Part shown: positions 9,658 through 19,300 of the stretch, piece by piece
Layout: each line of letters starts with the position of its first letter
Numbering within the stretch: position 1 is the first letter of the stretch
NCBI GenBank assembly: GCA_029941865.1
Contig: JAPYTO010000047.1
Location: forward strand, 1-34,057
Direction: 5' to 3'
DNA: 34,057 bases
DNA from: Fuerstiella sp.
GTDB lineage: Bacteria; Planctomycetota; Planctomycetia; Planctomycetales; Planctomycetaceae
Notes under the pieces: model-generated
What the model was told of the DNA's origin: nothing
Databases searched by the model: none
What the model saw: only the letters and a program-made list of their open reading frames with translations
Program-made: the position numbers and the translations under genes

Positions 9658-9879
9658 TGTCGCGCTATCTCAGCTTGCCGACAGCCGCTGTGCGCGGGTC
9701 CGTCGGACTCCGCACACACTGTCACAGAGTCGCGGACACGGCCCCTTGTGCGGACATTTCGGCCGGTACGTGGCAAGGCGAATGTCGTGAGGCTATGCTG
9801 CTGGCATACCAAGGACAGAAGTCTGCAGTGCGGGCCGTGTCCAGGCGTTTAGGTGATCACCAGAAGCAGGAGAGCATTC

Positions 9880-11178
9880 ATGTCGAATCAGGCCACACAA
9901 CTTCCTCGACGTCGATTTTTACAGAGCACTGTTTCGGCAGTCGGAGCAGCGGCGATGGCGCCGATGTTTATTCCCAGCTCGGCCCTTGGCCGTGACGGCG
10001 CCGTTGCTCCCAGTGAGCGAGTGGTCGTCGCGGGTATCGGTATCGGACGCCGAGGAGGCTACGACCTGGGCTGTTTTCTGCAACAACCGGACGTCCAGTT
10101 CGTCGCAGTCGCCGACATTAAGAAAAAACGCCAGGGCGAAGTCAAGAAAATCATCGACGACAATTACGGCAACGGTGACTGCGTTACGTACCGCGACTTT
10201 CGTGACGTGCTGGGTCGCAGTGACATCGATGCCGTGCTGATTGCCACCGGACCGAATTGGCATGCGACCGCCGCGATGACTGCCGCCAAAGCCGGCAAGG
10301 ACATGTACTGCGAGAAGCCCGTCACGAAAAACATTTCTCAAAGTCTGATTCTTGCGGAAACAATGCGACGCACGGGTCGAGTGTTTCAGGCCGGAACTCA
10401 ACGACGAAACCTGCCGCATTTCGCGTTCGCCTGTGAACTGGCACGCACAGGAAAACTCGGCAAGTTGAAGAAAGTCTATGCTCACCCGGCAGGAATGCAG
10501 GCCATGATGAGCGGCTGGCTGGTACCTGAAACCGAACCCGCAAAAGACGACGTCGACTGGGACATGTATCTGGGACCAGCCGCGTGGCGGCCATACAACA
10601 AGAAGCTGCTGGACGGTTTCAACTTCGAGAAGGGTGGCGGCTTCGTCGGCGCTTTCAACGGTGGCGGCGTTCTGGAATGGGGTTCCCATTGCGTGGACCT
10701 GTGCCAATGGGCGGTCGACGATTGTCTGCCTCCTGTCGAGTACAACGCACCGAAGGACGGTGAGTTAGTCGCGCGATACGAGAATGGCACCGAGTTAATC
10801 TTCCGCGAGAAGGGTTGGATCCCATTGGGTTCGTGCCCGGTGAGATTCGAAGGCGAGGACGGCTGGGTCGAAGCGGGCGACAGCGGCAAGATGGTGTTGA
10901 GTTCACCGGAGTTGCTGGCTGGCCGAACGGTTGACGAAATTGGCGGCTATCCCGCAACGTTCCACGTGCGAGACTTCCTGGACTGCGTGAAAACTCGCCG
11001 CCAGCCAAAGGGCAATGCCGACGCGGCGTGCAACGCGCACATCGCCTGCCATGCCGCCAACATCGCCCTGTATCTGGACCGACAGGTGAAATACGACAAT
11101 ACCACACACAGGTTTATTAACGACGAGCAGGCCAATCGTCTGCGATCCGAGGCACTGCGGGAACCGTGGAGATTATAA
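9880..11178 (+). CDS. Tat-exported Gfo/Idh/MocA family oxidoreductase, second copy
   Basis: The ATG at 9880 is chosen because AGGAGA sits about six bases upstream and the Tat signal RRRFLQ (10-15) is then correctly near the N-terminus; a GTG at 9853 would add nine residues. The 432-residue protein has a Rossmann motif AGIGIGRRGG (51-60), TGPNWHA, and YCEKP (143-147) in the cofactor/catalytic region. EWGSHCVDLCQW corresponds to DWGAHHVD of the copy at 7698. It probably oxidises or reduces a sugar-like substrate in the periplasm; which one cannot be said. A HEAT-repeat gene follows 81 bases later on the same strand. Confidence 0.9.
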   Translation: MSNQATQLPRRRFLQSTVSAVGAAAMAPMFIPSSALGRDGAVAPSERVVVAGIGIGRRGGYDLGCFLQQPDVQFVAVADIKKKRQGEVKKIIDDNYGNGDCVTYRDFRDVLGRSDIDAVLIATGPNWHATAAMTAAKAGKDMYCEKPVTKNISQSLILAETMRRTGRVFQAGTQRRNLPHFAFACELARTGKLGKLKKVYAHPAGMQAMMSGWLVPETEPAKDDVDWDMYLGPAAWRPYNKKLLDGFNFEKGGGFVGAFNGGGVLEWGSHCVDLCQWAVDDCLPPVEYNAPKDGELVARYENGTELIFREKGWIPLGSCPVRFEGEDGWVEAGDSGKMVLSSPELLAGRTVDEIGGYPATFHVRDFLDCVKTRRQPKGNADAACNAHIACHAANIALYLDRQVKYDNTTHRFINDEQANRLRSEALREPWRL

Positions 11179-11259
11179 GACTGCGAGCACGTCACTGACA
11201 TACTCGACCTGCGGTTAAAAACTTCATTCACATCGTCCTCTAAGATCGGGACTCATAAC

Positions 11260-13404
11260 ATGTATACAACTCGACAGTTCACTCGCTCGGCCGTTCTTCT
11301 GGTCACACTGATTGCCGTGGCCACCACTTCGGCTCGGGCCTTCGACGGACCAGACACATCACCCGCCAAAGAAAAAGAGCTACTGGCAATACTTCGGTCA
11401 GATGCCCCGGCGGCAGAAAAAGCCCTCGCCTGCAAACACCTGGCCGTCCACGGGTCGCCCGCAGCAGTCCCCGATCTGGCAAAGCTGCTGCCCAACCCTC
11501 AGTTGTCGTCGTGGGCCAGAACCTCGCTGGAAGTAATTCCCGGCGAAGCCGCGGACCAGGCGTTGCTGACGGCATCCGAATCACTGGAAGGCAGACTCCT
11601 GGTCGGCATGATCAATTCGATCGGTTTCCGTCGTAACGCTAACGCTGTCGAATCCCTGACCGCGAAACTGCAGAACTCCGATGCCGACGTTGCGTCAGCT
11701 GCAGCTGTCGCGTTGGGTCACATCGGCAACGCTGCCGCCACCAAATCACTGACAGCAGCACTGGCGACTGCTCCTGCCAACGTTCGTTCGGCAGTGGCAG
11801 AAGGCTGCGTGCTGTGTGCCGAACGCTTGCACAGCGAAGGCAATGCTGTCGCCGCCACCAAAATCTATGACCAGGTCCGTGCCGCTGACGTGCCCATGCA
11901 GAGAATCATCGAAGCGACTCGAGGAGCGATTCTTGCTCGAAACCAGGACGGCATCCCGCTGTTGCAGGAAATACTCCAATCAACGGACAAGAAACTGTTT
12001 CAGCTGGCGTTGGGCACGGCTCGCGAATTCCCCGGCTCTGAGATCGACAAGGCACTGGCAGCCGAACTGGATAACGCCACACCCGCACGAGCCGCGTTGA
12101 TCGTCCAGGCCATGGCCGACCGACCGGACACTGTTGTCCTGGCCGCCGTGGTGAAAGCCGCGGGACAGGGTCCCACACAAGTGCGAATTTCGGCCATCGA
12201 CGCACTGCAACGTGTAGGCGATGATTCGTGCCTGTCGGCTCTGCTGAAGATTGCAGTCAGCGATGATGCGGACCTGGCCACGGCCGCTCAACAGACACTG
12301 GCAGTCCTGCCAGGTCAACGCGTCGACGCAGAAATCGGAGTGCTGCTGCCGACAGCCACAGGAGATACGTACAAGTTGCTGCTTCAACTGGTGGGCCAGC
12401 GACGAATCGACGTTGTGGAAGACGTCCTGAAAGCACTGGACCATGCTGACCAATCAGTCCGCAGCGCTGCCCTGGTTGCTCTGGGCGAAACGGTTTCACT
12501 CGGAAAGCTGTCCGTACTGGTTTCACAAGTCATTGCTCCGAAACACGCCGAAGATGCGGCGATCGCTCAGAAGGCACTAAAGGCCGCCAGTGTCCGCATG
12601 CCGGATCGTGAGGCCTGTGCCGCGGAACTGGCGGCGGCCCTGGAACGTTCCCCATCCGCAGCAAAAAGTACCCTGTTGGAGATTCTTAGCGACGTTGGTG
12701 GCACTAAAGCCCTGCAGACTCTGGCAACAGCCGCCAAGAGCAGCGACGATCAACTGCAGGACACCAGCAGCCGTCTGCTCGGCAAATGGAACAGTGTGGA
12801 CGCAGCCCCGGTTCTGCTGGACCTGGCAAAGACGGCCCCGGCAGAAAAGTACCAAGTCCGCGCACTGCGAGGTTATATCGGTGTCGCACGGAAGTTCGCC
12901 ATGCCGGACAAACAGCGTGCCGAAATGTGCCGCAATGCCATCAACGCCACGCGTCGTCCCACCGAACGCAAACTGGCACTGGACGTGCTGACGCTGCATC
13001 CGAGCGTCGACGGACTGAAGCTGGCAGTCAACGCCATGAAGGTTCCCACGTTGAAAGACGATGCGACCGCGGCGGCGCTTGTCATCGCTCAGAAAGTTGG
13101 TGGCAAAGGTGTTGACGTCAGTGCACTGATGGCGGCAGCAGGCCTGGACGAGGTAAAACTGGAGATCGTCAAAGCGCAATACGGTGCGGGTTCGACGCAG
13201 AAGGACGTCACCGCTGTGCTTCGAAAACAGGCCCGGAACACACCGGTGATCACGCTGGTGTCCGGCAGTTACAATACCAGTTTCGGTGGCGACCCGTCAC
13301 CGGGAGTCGTGAAGCAACTGAGCGTTGAATATCGCATCAATGGCAAGGATGGAAAAGTATCATTCCCGGAGAATGCCCTCATCATTCTGCCGATGCCCAA
13401 GTAG
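11260..13404 (+). CDS. Exported HEAT-repeat protein with planctomycete-type C-terminal domain
   Basis: This 714-residue protein starts with a signal peptide (cleavage near ARA-F, residue 27). It continues as an Ala/Leu-rich alpha solenoid: HEAT-like units recur, for example DVASAAAVALGHIGNAAATKSL and QSVRSAALVALGE. The last 77 residues form a separate domain (QYGAG...KDVTAVL...FGGDPSPGVVKQLSVEY) of a type often seen at the ends of planctomycete exported proteins, sometimes compared to DUF3395. The protein probably acts as a periplasmic scaffold for protein-protein contacts. It may be co-expressed with the oxidoreductase just upstream. No catalytic motif was seen. Confidence 0.85.
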   Translation: MYTTRQFTRSAVLLVTLIAVATTSARAFDGPDTSPAKEKELLAILRSDAPAAEKALACKHLAVHGSPAAVPDLAKLLPNPQLSSWARTSLEVIPGEAADQALLTASESLEGRLLVGMINSIGFRRNANAVESLTAKLQNSDADVASAAAVALGHIGNAAATKSLTAALATAPANVRSAVAEGCVLCAERLHSEGNAVAATKIYDQVRAADVPMQRIIEATRGAILARNQDGIPLLQEILQSTDKKLFQLALGTAREFPGSEIDKALAAELDNATPARAALIVQAMADRPDTVVLAAVVKAAGQGPTQVRISAIDALQRVGDDSCLSALLKIAVSDDADLATAAQQTLAVLPGQRVDAEIGVLLPTATGDTYKLLLQLVGQRRIDVVEDVLKALDHADQSVRSAALVALGETVSLGKLSVLVSQVIAPKHAEDAAIAQKALKAASVRMPDREACAAELAAALERSPSAAKSTLLEILSDVGGTKALQTLATAAKSSDDQLQDTSSRLLGKWNSVDAAPVLLDLAKTAPAEKYQVRALRGYIGVARKFAMPDKQRAEMCRNAINATRRPTERKLALDVLTLHPSVDGLKLAVNAMKVPTLKDDATAAALVIAQKVGGKGVDVSALMAAAGLDEVKLEIVKAQYGAGSTQKDVTAVLRKQARNTPVITLVSGSYNTSFGGDPSPGVVKQLSVEYRINGKDGKVSFPENALIILPMPK

Positions 13405-13437
13405 TCACGGCCCTTTAAAACGATGTCGATAGTTCGT

Positions 13438-13465
13438 CTCACGGCTTACCGTTGGGAGCCGTGAG
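13438..13465. repeat. Perfect 9-bp inverted repeat after the HEAT-repeat gene
   Basis: CTCACGGCT (13438-13446) pairs exactly with AGCCGTGAG (13457-13465) around a 10-nt loop. It lies 34 bases after the stop, so it may end transcription, but there is no T-tract. It also resembles dispersed planctomycete repeats. Confidence 0.65.
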
Positions 13466-13802
13466 TTCATACGCGCTGACGGTTTCAGGCGATTGAGATC
13501 CGTCGTGATTCTCACTCTGATGACAGCCGCGAATCGTTTCAGTCGCCGGGACTCATGCTTCGGTTTGTCTGGTCTGGTTTTCAACGTGTCAGATAGTGGA
13601 CGGGTGATTGAGACAGAATCGTGCCCTGCGGGCCCTAGACTCCGGCGGCGCGACGTGATCGACTTCAACTGAACAGCTGGTGCCTGACGTGCTGTCAAAC
13701 TGCCTGGCACGGGCTTCATCACGGAATCCTGCATGCTGCCAGCCTACACTAACTACGGCCTGTTTACATGTGGTCGCTCAGCCGGCTGTATCCAGCGCAT
13801 TA

Positions 13803-13883
13803 CTTTTTGTGTCTCTTCGTGTTTCTTGTGGCCATCCTCGCCGGTCACTGACACAGAAGCATCGCCACAAAAAACACAACAAG
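13803..13883. repeat. REP-like palindromic element, copy 2
   Basis: This repeats the layout and much of the sequence of 9563-9657: a TTTTTGTGTCTCTTCG / TTGTGGCCATCC arm, a centre with GACACAGAAGC, and a GCCACAAAAAACACAA arm. The centre is shorter. It lies in the 565-nt gap between two convergent genes, where I see no other gene. Confidence 0.75.
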
Positions 13884-13969
13884 GCCGTGTCGCCCTTTTC
13901 AAGCAGCGCCCATAGTCGCTCCAACCTCACAACCATGCGTTATTGCGCCCAGGTGTGACATACGCCGGA

Positions 13970-15886
13970 TCACGGCGTTGTATCAAGAACGAAACAGAAC
14001 ACATCCTGCCTGCGATGGAACGGGCTTTCGTCGGGCGGTGCAGCATTGCCAGTGATGAATCCGCCCCAGTCGACTGCCGCGTTGCCCCAATGGGCGGTCC
14101 TGACGCGTCTTAACGCTACGTCCCGCGGATCGCGGATGACTGTGTCCTGAACTGTCAGCACGGGACTTCCCAGACTCATGCCGTCGTCCGGATCGGCGAA
14201 ACGAAACCTCAGCACATTCGCTTTACGAAGACTCGCTGCCGGGATCATGAACGAATAGTCCCTGCGAGCATCCGGATCGAGCGTTCCAACGACCATTCCA
14301 TTAAATACAACGTCAACTTTGCTGTCTGGCGCCTTGTGAGTCGTCCAGCCACTTTCTGCCCCAACCGAAAAGCTCAACAATGCTTCTGCCTGAATGGGTG
14401 ATCGATCGCGATCGTTGGCAACGAAAAATTCCCGAGTGCGTATTTCGCCGCTGCTGCTTCTGACACGGAATATCAACAGGCCGTCCGGCAGCGAGGTGGA
14501 ATCCACCGTCGCCTGATACGCAGTTCGATAAAACGGTTGGTCAACCTGGGTCATCGGCATCCAGTCAGTACCATTGAGCGAGTAGTCCAGCGTTTCGTTC
14601 GGCCGGGGCTGAACCAGATGAGCCTTCAGGTCCACTCGCCCGGTAAGCGGAGCTCCGACACGATGTGATACAATCGCAACGCGTTGTCCCAGCCCTTTGT
14701 AGAACTGTTCCAGTTTCTCTCCCTTCACGCGGTAAATCAGATATCCCTGTGGCGACAGATCCGGACACAGCTGTTCTGCTTTGGGATTCCACCAGCAACC
14801 TGCCAGAGCTCCGCCGGTACGGTACGGAACCGATCGCGTCTTGTGAGACACGACGTGGATGTCGCCAGTCAGTTGAAGTCGGATGTCGCCCTGTGCGGCG
14901 ATCTGTGCGAAGTCAGGACAGTGTTCACCAAGATCCGCTTCGGACGTCGTCACAACAAACGTGCCTGCAGACCGGTGTCCCATATCCTGTCTCATCCACT
15001 CGGCATGCATCGGTTGAACCTGATTGGTCGGGTATTCAAGTTGCTTTCCGTTGACTGGAAGCTGTCGCTGGCCGAGGTGGTATCCGAAGTCGACGGACAC
15101 AAAATGAATCCTGCCGTATTCGAACGAATGGAAATGAGGGCCCAGGTGTTCCCAATACAGGGGTTTGCCACAACGATGATCTCCCCGAGGAAACTGGTCC
15201 AGTCGATACGACGAATCCGTATGGTCTCCCGAGACGTTGTAGTGCGGCATCGCCAGGTGATTCATGATGCCCACATAGTTGCGGAAGTCCGCCTGCCCGG
15301 CAGCCGGTGTGCTCAGCAAGGCCTTGTGCAGATTCAGCAGATCGCCACTGTTGACGACAAAACGCGGCTGCGGCGTCAAATCATTCACCTCGCGCACAAA
15401 ACGGCTTAGCCCCACAAGAGATCGGCTGTTCTGTGAAACATGTGTGTCCGTCACGTGCACGAAGATGTATTCATCTTCGTCCGCAAGGGCAGGCTTCAGT
15501 TCAAAATCAACGCTGGCCGCCAGCGGTTTGTACCAGGATCCCTGCACATCATACCCGGCAGGACGAGTGATATAGATGAACACGGCGTGCCGGTTGGGTT
15601 TAAGCGTGTAAGCGCCCTCAGCGTCTGTCGCAACAACTGAGTACCCGTCCGTGACCGATATGCCTTCCGCCCCCGAAATTTCAGCTGGTGTATGTAACAG
15701 CACTCGTCCGGAAATCCGGGTAGGCACAGCAGCATCGTAGTCAGGCTGGGGTGTTTCCGTCAGCAGCAGATCGAGGATCTCAGTGCCGGACTGCGGAGAC
15801 GCCGCGTCCTGACCGATGGACACGTTGATCGTCGAATGAAGCAGCAGTCCAATGATCAGACAACAGAAAACAAGAATCGATCGCAT
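13970..15886 (-). CDS. Exported calcineurin-like metallophosphoesterase with N- and C-terminal beta domains
   Basis: This 638-residue protein has a signal peptide (1-25), then a beta-sandwich/carboxypeptidase-regulatory-like region (about 55-135). The metallophosphoesterase core runs from HVTDTHVS (D147, H149) through NSGD (D182) and SGDH (220-222) to GDIH (341-344), and a C-terminal beta-rich domain follows. This matches the three-part MetallophosN-Metallophos-MetallophosC layout. Several metal ligands differ from the canonical pattern: GNH(D/E) reads GDHT, GHxH reads GDIH, and the expected middle His is absent near VVTTSEADLGEH. It may therefore bind metals differently or lack phosphatase activity. 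The gene stands alone, between two repeat-bearing gaps. Confidence 0.85.
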   Translation of the reverse strand: MRSILVFCCLIIGLLLHSTINVSIGQDAASPQSGTEILDLLLTETPQPDYDAAVPTRISGRVLLHTPAEISGAEGISVTDGYSVVATDAEGAYTLKPNRHAVFIYITRPAGYDVQGSWYKPLAASVDFELKPALADEDEYIFVHVTDTHVSQNSRSLVGLSRFVREVNDLTPQPRFVVNSGDLLNLHKALLSTPAAGQADFRNYVGIMNHLAMPHYNVSGDHTDSSYRLDQFPRGDHRCGKPLYWEHLGPHFHSFEYGRIHFVSVDFGYHLGQRQLPVNGKQLEYPTNQVQPMHAEWMRQDMGHRSAGTFVVTTSEADLGEHCPDFAQIAAQGDIRLQLTGDIHVVSHKTRSVPYRTGGALAGCWWNPKAEQLCPDLSPQGYLIYRVKGEKLEQFYKGLGQRVAIVSHRVGAPLTGRVDLKAHLVQPRPNETLDYSLNGTDWMPMTQVDQPFYRTAYQATVDSTSLPDGLLIFRVRSSSGEIRTREFFVANDRDRSPIQAEALLSFSVGAESGWTTHKAPDSKVDVVFNGMVVGTLDPDARRDYSFMIPAASLRKANVLRFRFADPDDGMSLGSPVLTVQDTVIRDPRDVALRRVRTAHWGNAAVDWGGFITGNAAPPDESPFHRRQDVFCFVLDTTP

Positions 15887-16383
15887 TATATAAACTCAGG
15901 AAATCAGGAATTGTCGCGCCCGCAACGATGCAACGAGCGAATATGAATTAAGAAAAACTATCAGGCAGCCGCTTCCTGTGAAAAGCAGTCTACTGTGCCT
16001 GTCCCATCAGACCGTCACAACTTCAGCGCATGTTCGTTGGCGGCGTGCAGAGCAGGATTCGAATACCTACAGCAGTTTTCAAAATCACGCGGTCGTTCTG
16101 TAGCGGAATTCGCCAGGAATTTGGGCAGTGACAGGTCGAAAGCCTTGGCGGTTTCCGCTACGAAAAAAGTAAAATGCTCTAACACGTCGTGTTTTAGTTT
16201 ATCGCCCTGCATGAACAAAGGACACCGGCTGCCCCCATGACTTTGATCACGGTAACCTGCCCAACTTCGAGCGGCGGCAAGAACAGGTTCTGTCTGCGGA
16301 CCGATGACTGCCAAATAACAGCGTCTTACGCTGACTGTGGCCGCGACAGGCGCGTTTCAGCCTGAGAAAACAGCCAGATTACG
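15887..16383. other. Intergenic region with palindromic repeat
   Basis: About 500 bases separate the phosphoesterase gene from the large membrane-protein gene, both on the minus strand. A repeat lies at 16100-16161 and a 13-nt palindrome at 16181-16193 (AACACG-T-CGTGTT). A 99-codon minus-strand frame at 16015-16314 overlaps the palindromes and shows no family motif, so I do not call it a gene. Confidence 0.5.
16100..16161. repeat. Imperfect inverted repeat (18-19 nt arms)
   Basis: GTAGCGGAATTCGCCAGG (16100-16117) is nearly complementary to the arm at 16143-16161. They differ by two substitutions and one extra base, and enclose 25 nt. It looks like an intergenic REP-type element. Confidence 0.65.
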
Positions 16384-19300
16384 TTAATCGTCCAATTGTT
16401 CGTACAGCGGCAAGTGTCTGTAATAGATTTCAAGCAACAGCAGTTTCATGGAGGTGGAATACAAACGGCCACCTCGTTTTTCCCAGTTGTCGACCGGGTC
16501 CCATGTGCCCGCCATGTGGCCGTTCTTGATCTGAGTGTCCACAACCATGTCGCGCAGAGCTGCGTTCCATTCCTGCCAATAGCTGCCCTGCATGTGATAC
16601 ATCACCTGAGTCCCGTAGTACCAATAATACGACGTTCGTGCCTGTTTGACTTCGGGCAGTTGAGTCAGAAGATAGTCGGCGCCTGCTCGCATGGCCGGGT
16701 CGTTGCGACCGGTTCCAAGAAACTGCAGGCACAGCAGACCTTCGGCTGACATCGCGGGCGACACCCTGCGGTTGGTGTAACCGAATTGTCCACCGACGGG
16801 TTGGTTGCCTTCAACGGATTTCAACCAGCGTCGAATGCCCTCATGTGTCTCGATCGGGACATCAAGGCCGGCCATTTCACCGCTTTTCAACGCCATCATC
16901 TGCCAGCCCACGACGGACGTATCGCCCGCTTCACCCGGGTTGTAGCGCCAACCGCCGGTCTTTTTATTCTGCGCGTTGACGATGTATTGCAGGGATCGTT
17001 GAGCGGGTTCACGGAAGTCCGGGTGCTGCGTCATGCCGAACGCTTCACACATCGCGATGGCCGCGATGCCCTGGCTGTACATTTTCTGTTTATCACCGGG
17101 GCCCAGCAGCTCGCCGTCAGGCTTCTGGTGATCGATCAGCCATTGCAGACCGGTCGCCACGACCTTCGCATATGCGCCATCAACGTGAGTGTTTCCTGCG
17201 GCGAGCAACGGTAACAGCGCAAGTCCGGTTGCTGCTGTGTTCGACGCTTCGGCCCCTTGCCCATTGCATGTCGGGTGCTTCCCGTTGCAGTTCTCCTGAA
17301 ATCGATTCAGGCTCCAGCTTCCATCGGTGTTCTGATGTTGCACCAGCCACAGCAGGCCGCGATTGACGGCCTTTTCAGATGCTTCTGTGCCACCAAAAAG
17401 TTCAATGTACTGCTTGCGAGTGTCTCCCTGACGCAGCGTAAACATTGATCTTAGACCGACACTGTCCGCAGCCAGCGACACTGCACTGGCCTTTGCGAAG
17501 GGACGATTAAGCTGACTAGCCAGTTTGTGGAAAGCAGGCGGAGCGTTGTTGCGCTCCAGACTGAGCGTGCCTACCACGATTCGCTCCTTGATGCGACTGG
17601 ACGGGCCGGTCATCTTCTGTGGCGTAAGTGGTACCGGCGCTGACAGTTCAGATCGTTCAATCACCAGCATCACGGTGTCGTCGGACAAATCCTTTGATTC
17701 TGCAGCGTCAGGAGCGTCGCTTCCGGGCAGCGTGTATTTTTCTGTCTCAAGCTGTGCAATATCGGCGTGATCATGCGGGACCGGCGACGGAGCTATTTCT
17801 CGCGGCGGAACGGCAGGCATCTTCGCTGGATCTGCCGGGCGATTTTCAATATTCGAGATCGGAGCATTCTGGTCCACAAATGGCTGTGGCTCCCGGCGCT
17901 GGCTCCGCTGTCCTGAGGTCGCAAACGGGACGGGCGACGGCACCCTCGCAGCGACCCTCGCGATCTCAATCAGCGGAATTGGCTCATCCGCCACACGCTC
18001 GGTCGTTTCCACGGGCGCTGCTGGCAGGACAACAGACTCCGCCAACTTCGCGGCATCCGGATTATCCGGTATCGGAGCAACCCGCATCTCCAACGGATTC
18101 AGCGGCAACGCAGCTGCCTCTTGTTCTACCCCAATCCGTATGGCCGGCGGAGCCACACTTATTGACGCCTTGGGACGCACCGTTACCGCCGTGGGGTTCT
18201 CGACGTCGAAACGGACAGGCTGTACCAGCAGTATCGTTCGAGGCATGTCGATCTGTGTGGCCACCGGTCGGTCTGCCGGCCTCCTGACGGGCTCCAGAAC
18301 GACGGACGTGTTCTGCAGTTCCGGAACATCGAACGCATTCACAGGAGTCGGTCGCGACAGAGACGGCATTGGCGCCGATTTTGTTGCCGGCCGCTGAGGT
18401 TGTGCGCGATTCGAAGGAACGAAAAGCAATTGCCGCGGAGACAACGTTCGGGCAACATCCAGCGAAATCGTCGGCAGCGGACTGTCAGTACGTTCGGGCA
18501 CGCTGAACGTTTCGGTCTCCTGCCGAGTAACCTCCGGCTGCGGCAGGTCCTCGAGCGACTGCAGGTCGGCCAGCTTTTCGTACGCAGCGCGACCGTCTTC
18601 ATGTGACTGGTGCTGATTGTCGTCAAACAGTTGAGTTGACGCCTCAGCATCGAACGTCTTTGACGTAATGACGTCAATGACCTTCGGCAGGTTCCACACC
18701 GCCAGCACAAACAGAAGCAGCACGTGAATCATCACACTTCCCGCGAAGAATCGGGTGGCCCCGGCCGCCTGCACAAATCTCCTGCGCGTGGAAAACAGAA
18801 TTGCCGCCAGCATTAGAACCAGCAGCGTAATCGCCACGCCGTACGGCCAGATTGCAGAAACTGCACGCAGATTCGACGTGTCCCACCCGGACTCGATCCT
18901 TACTTCGTCGGCGCGACTCAGCAGCAATCGTTCACTTCCGTTTCGATGCGCTGAAAAGACCAGCGTAAAGCCTTCCGGTGAGAGGGCGGGCTCTGATTCA
19001 TGAGCGGGCGTGTTGATTCCCGGTCCGAGGTTTTCTGGTGGCGTCGGCGTCGCCCCGGCAATGTTGCTGCGAAACAGATCGAGGTTCGGGTTTTCGCCGC
19101 CACGCACAGGACGGTCGGACGCAAAATACAGAAACGATCCGCTGGACGAAACAAACGGAGCACCTTCGTTGCTGTCCGGTCGGTTGATGGCGTCAATTGC
19201 ATTGACGGATTCCCAGGTTGAGGCTCCGTTATTTCGCACGGCGGCGTACATGTCAAACGTGTTCGATTTCCGAAGACGCAGCGTGCCACTCCATTCGTCC

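Larger units (their letters stand above)
9087..9879. other. Long repeat-bearing intergenic region between divergent oxidoreductase genes
   Basis: Nearly 800 bases hold no convincing gene but three palindromic structures, listed separately (9280-9295, 9494-9528 and 9563-9657). Promoters for both flanking divergent genes should lie here. AGGAGA at about 9869-9874 is the ribosome binding site of the gene starting at 9880. Confidence 0.6.

Noticed and set aside
13405-13969. Possible small genes in the gap between the HEAT-repeat and phosphoesterase genes
   Set aside because: Frames there run through the REP-like element and carry no recognisable motif.
16015-16314. A 99-codon minus-strand open frame
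   Set aside because: It overlaps two palindromes, has no family motif or good ribosome binding site, and is better explained as repeat sequence.
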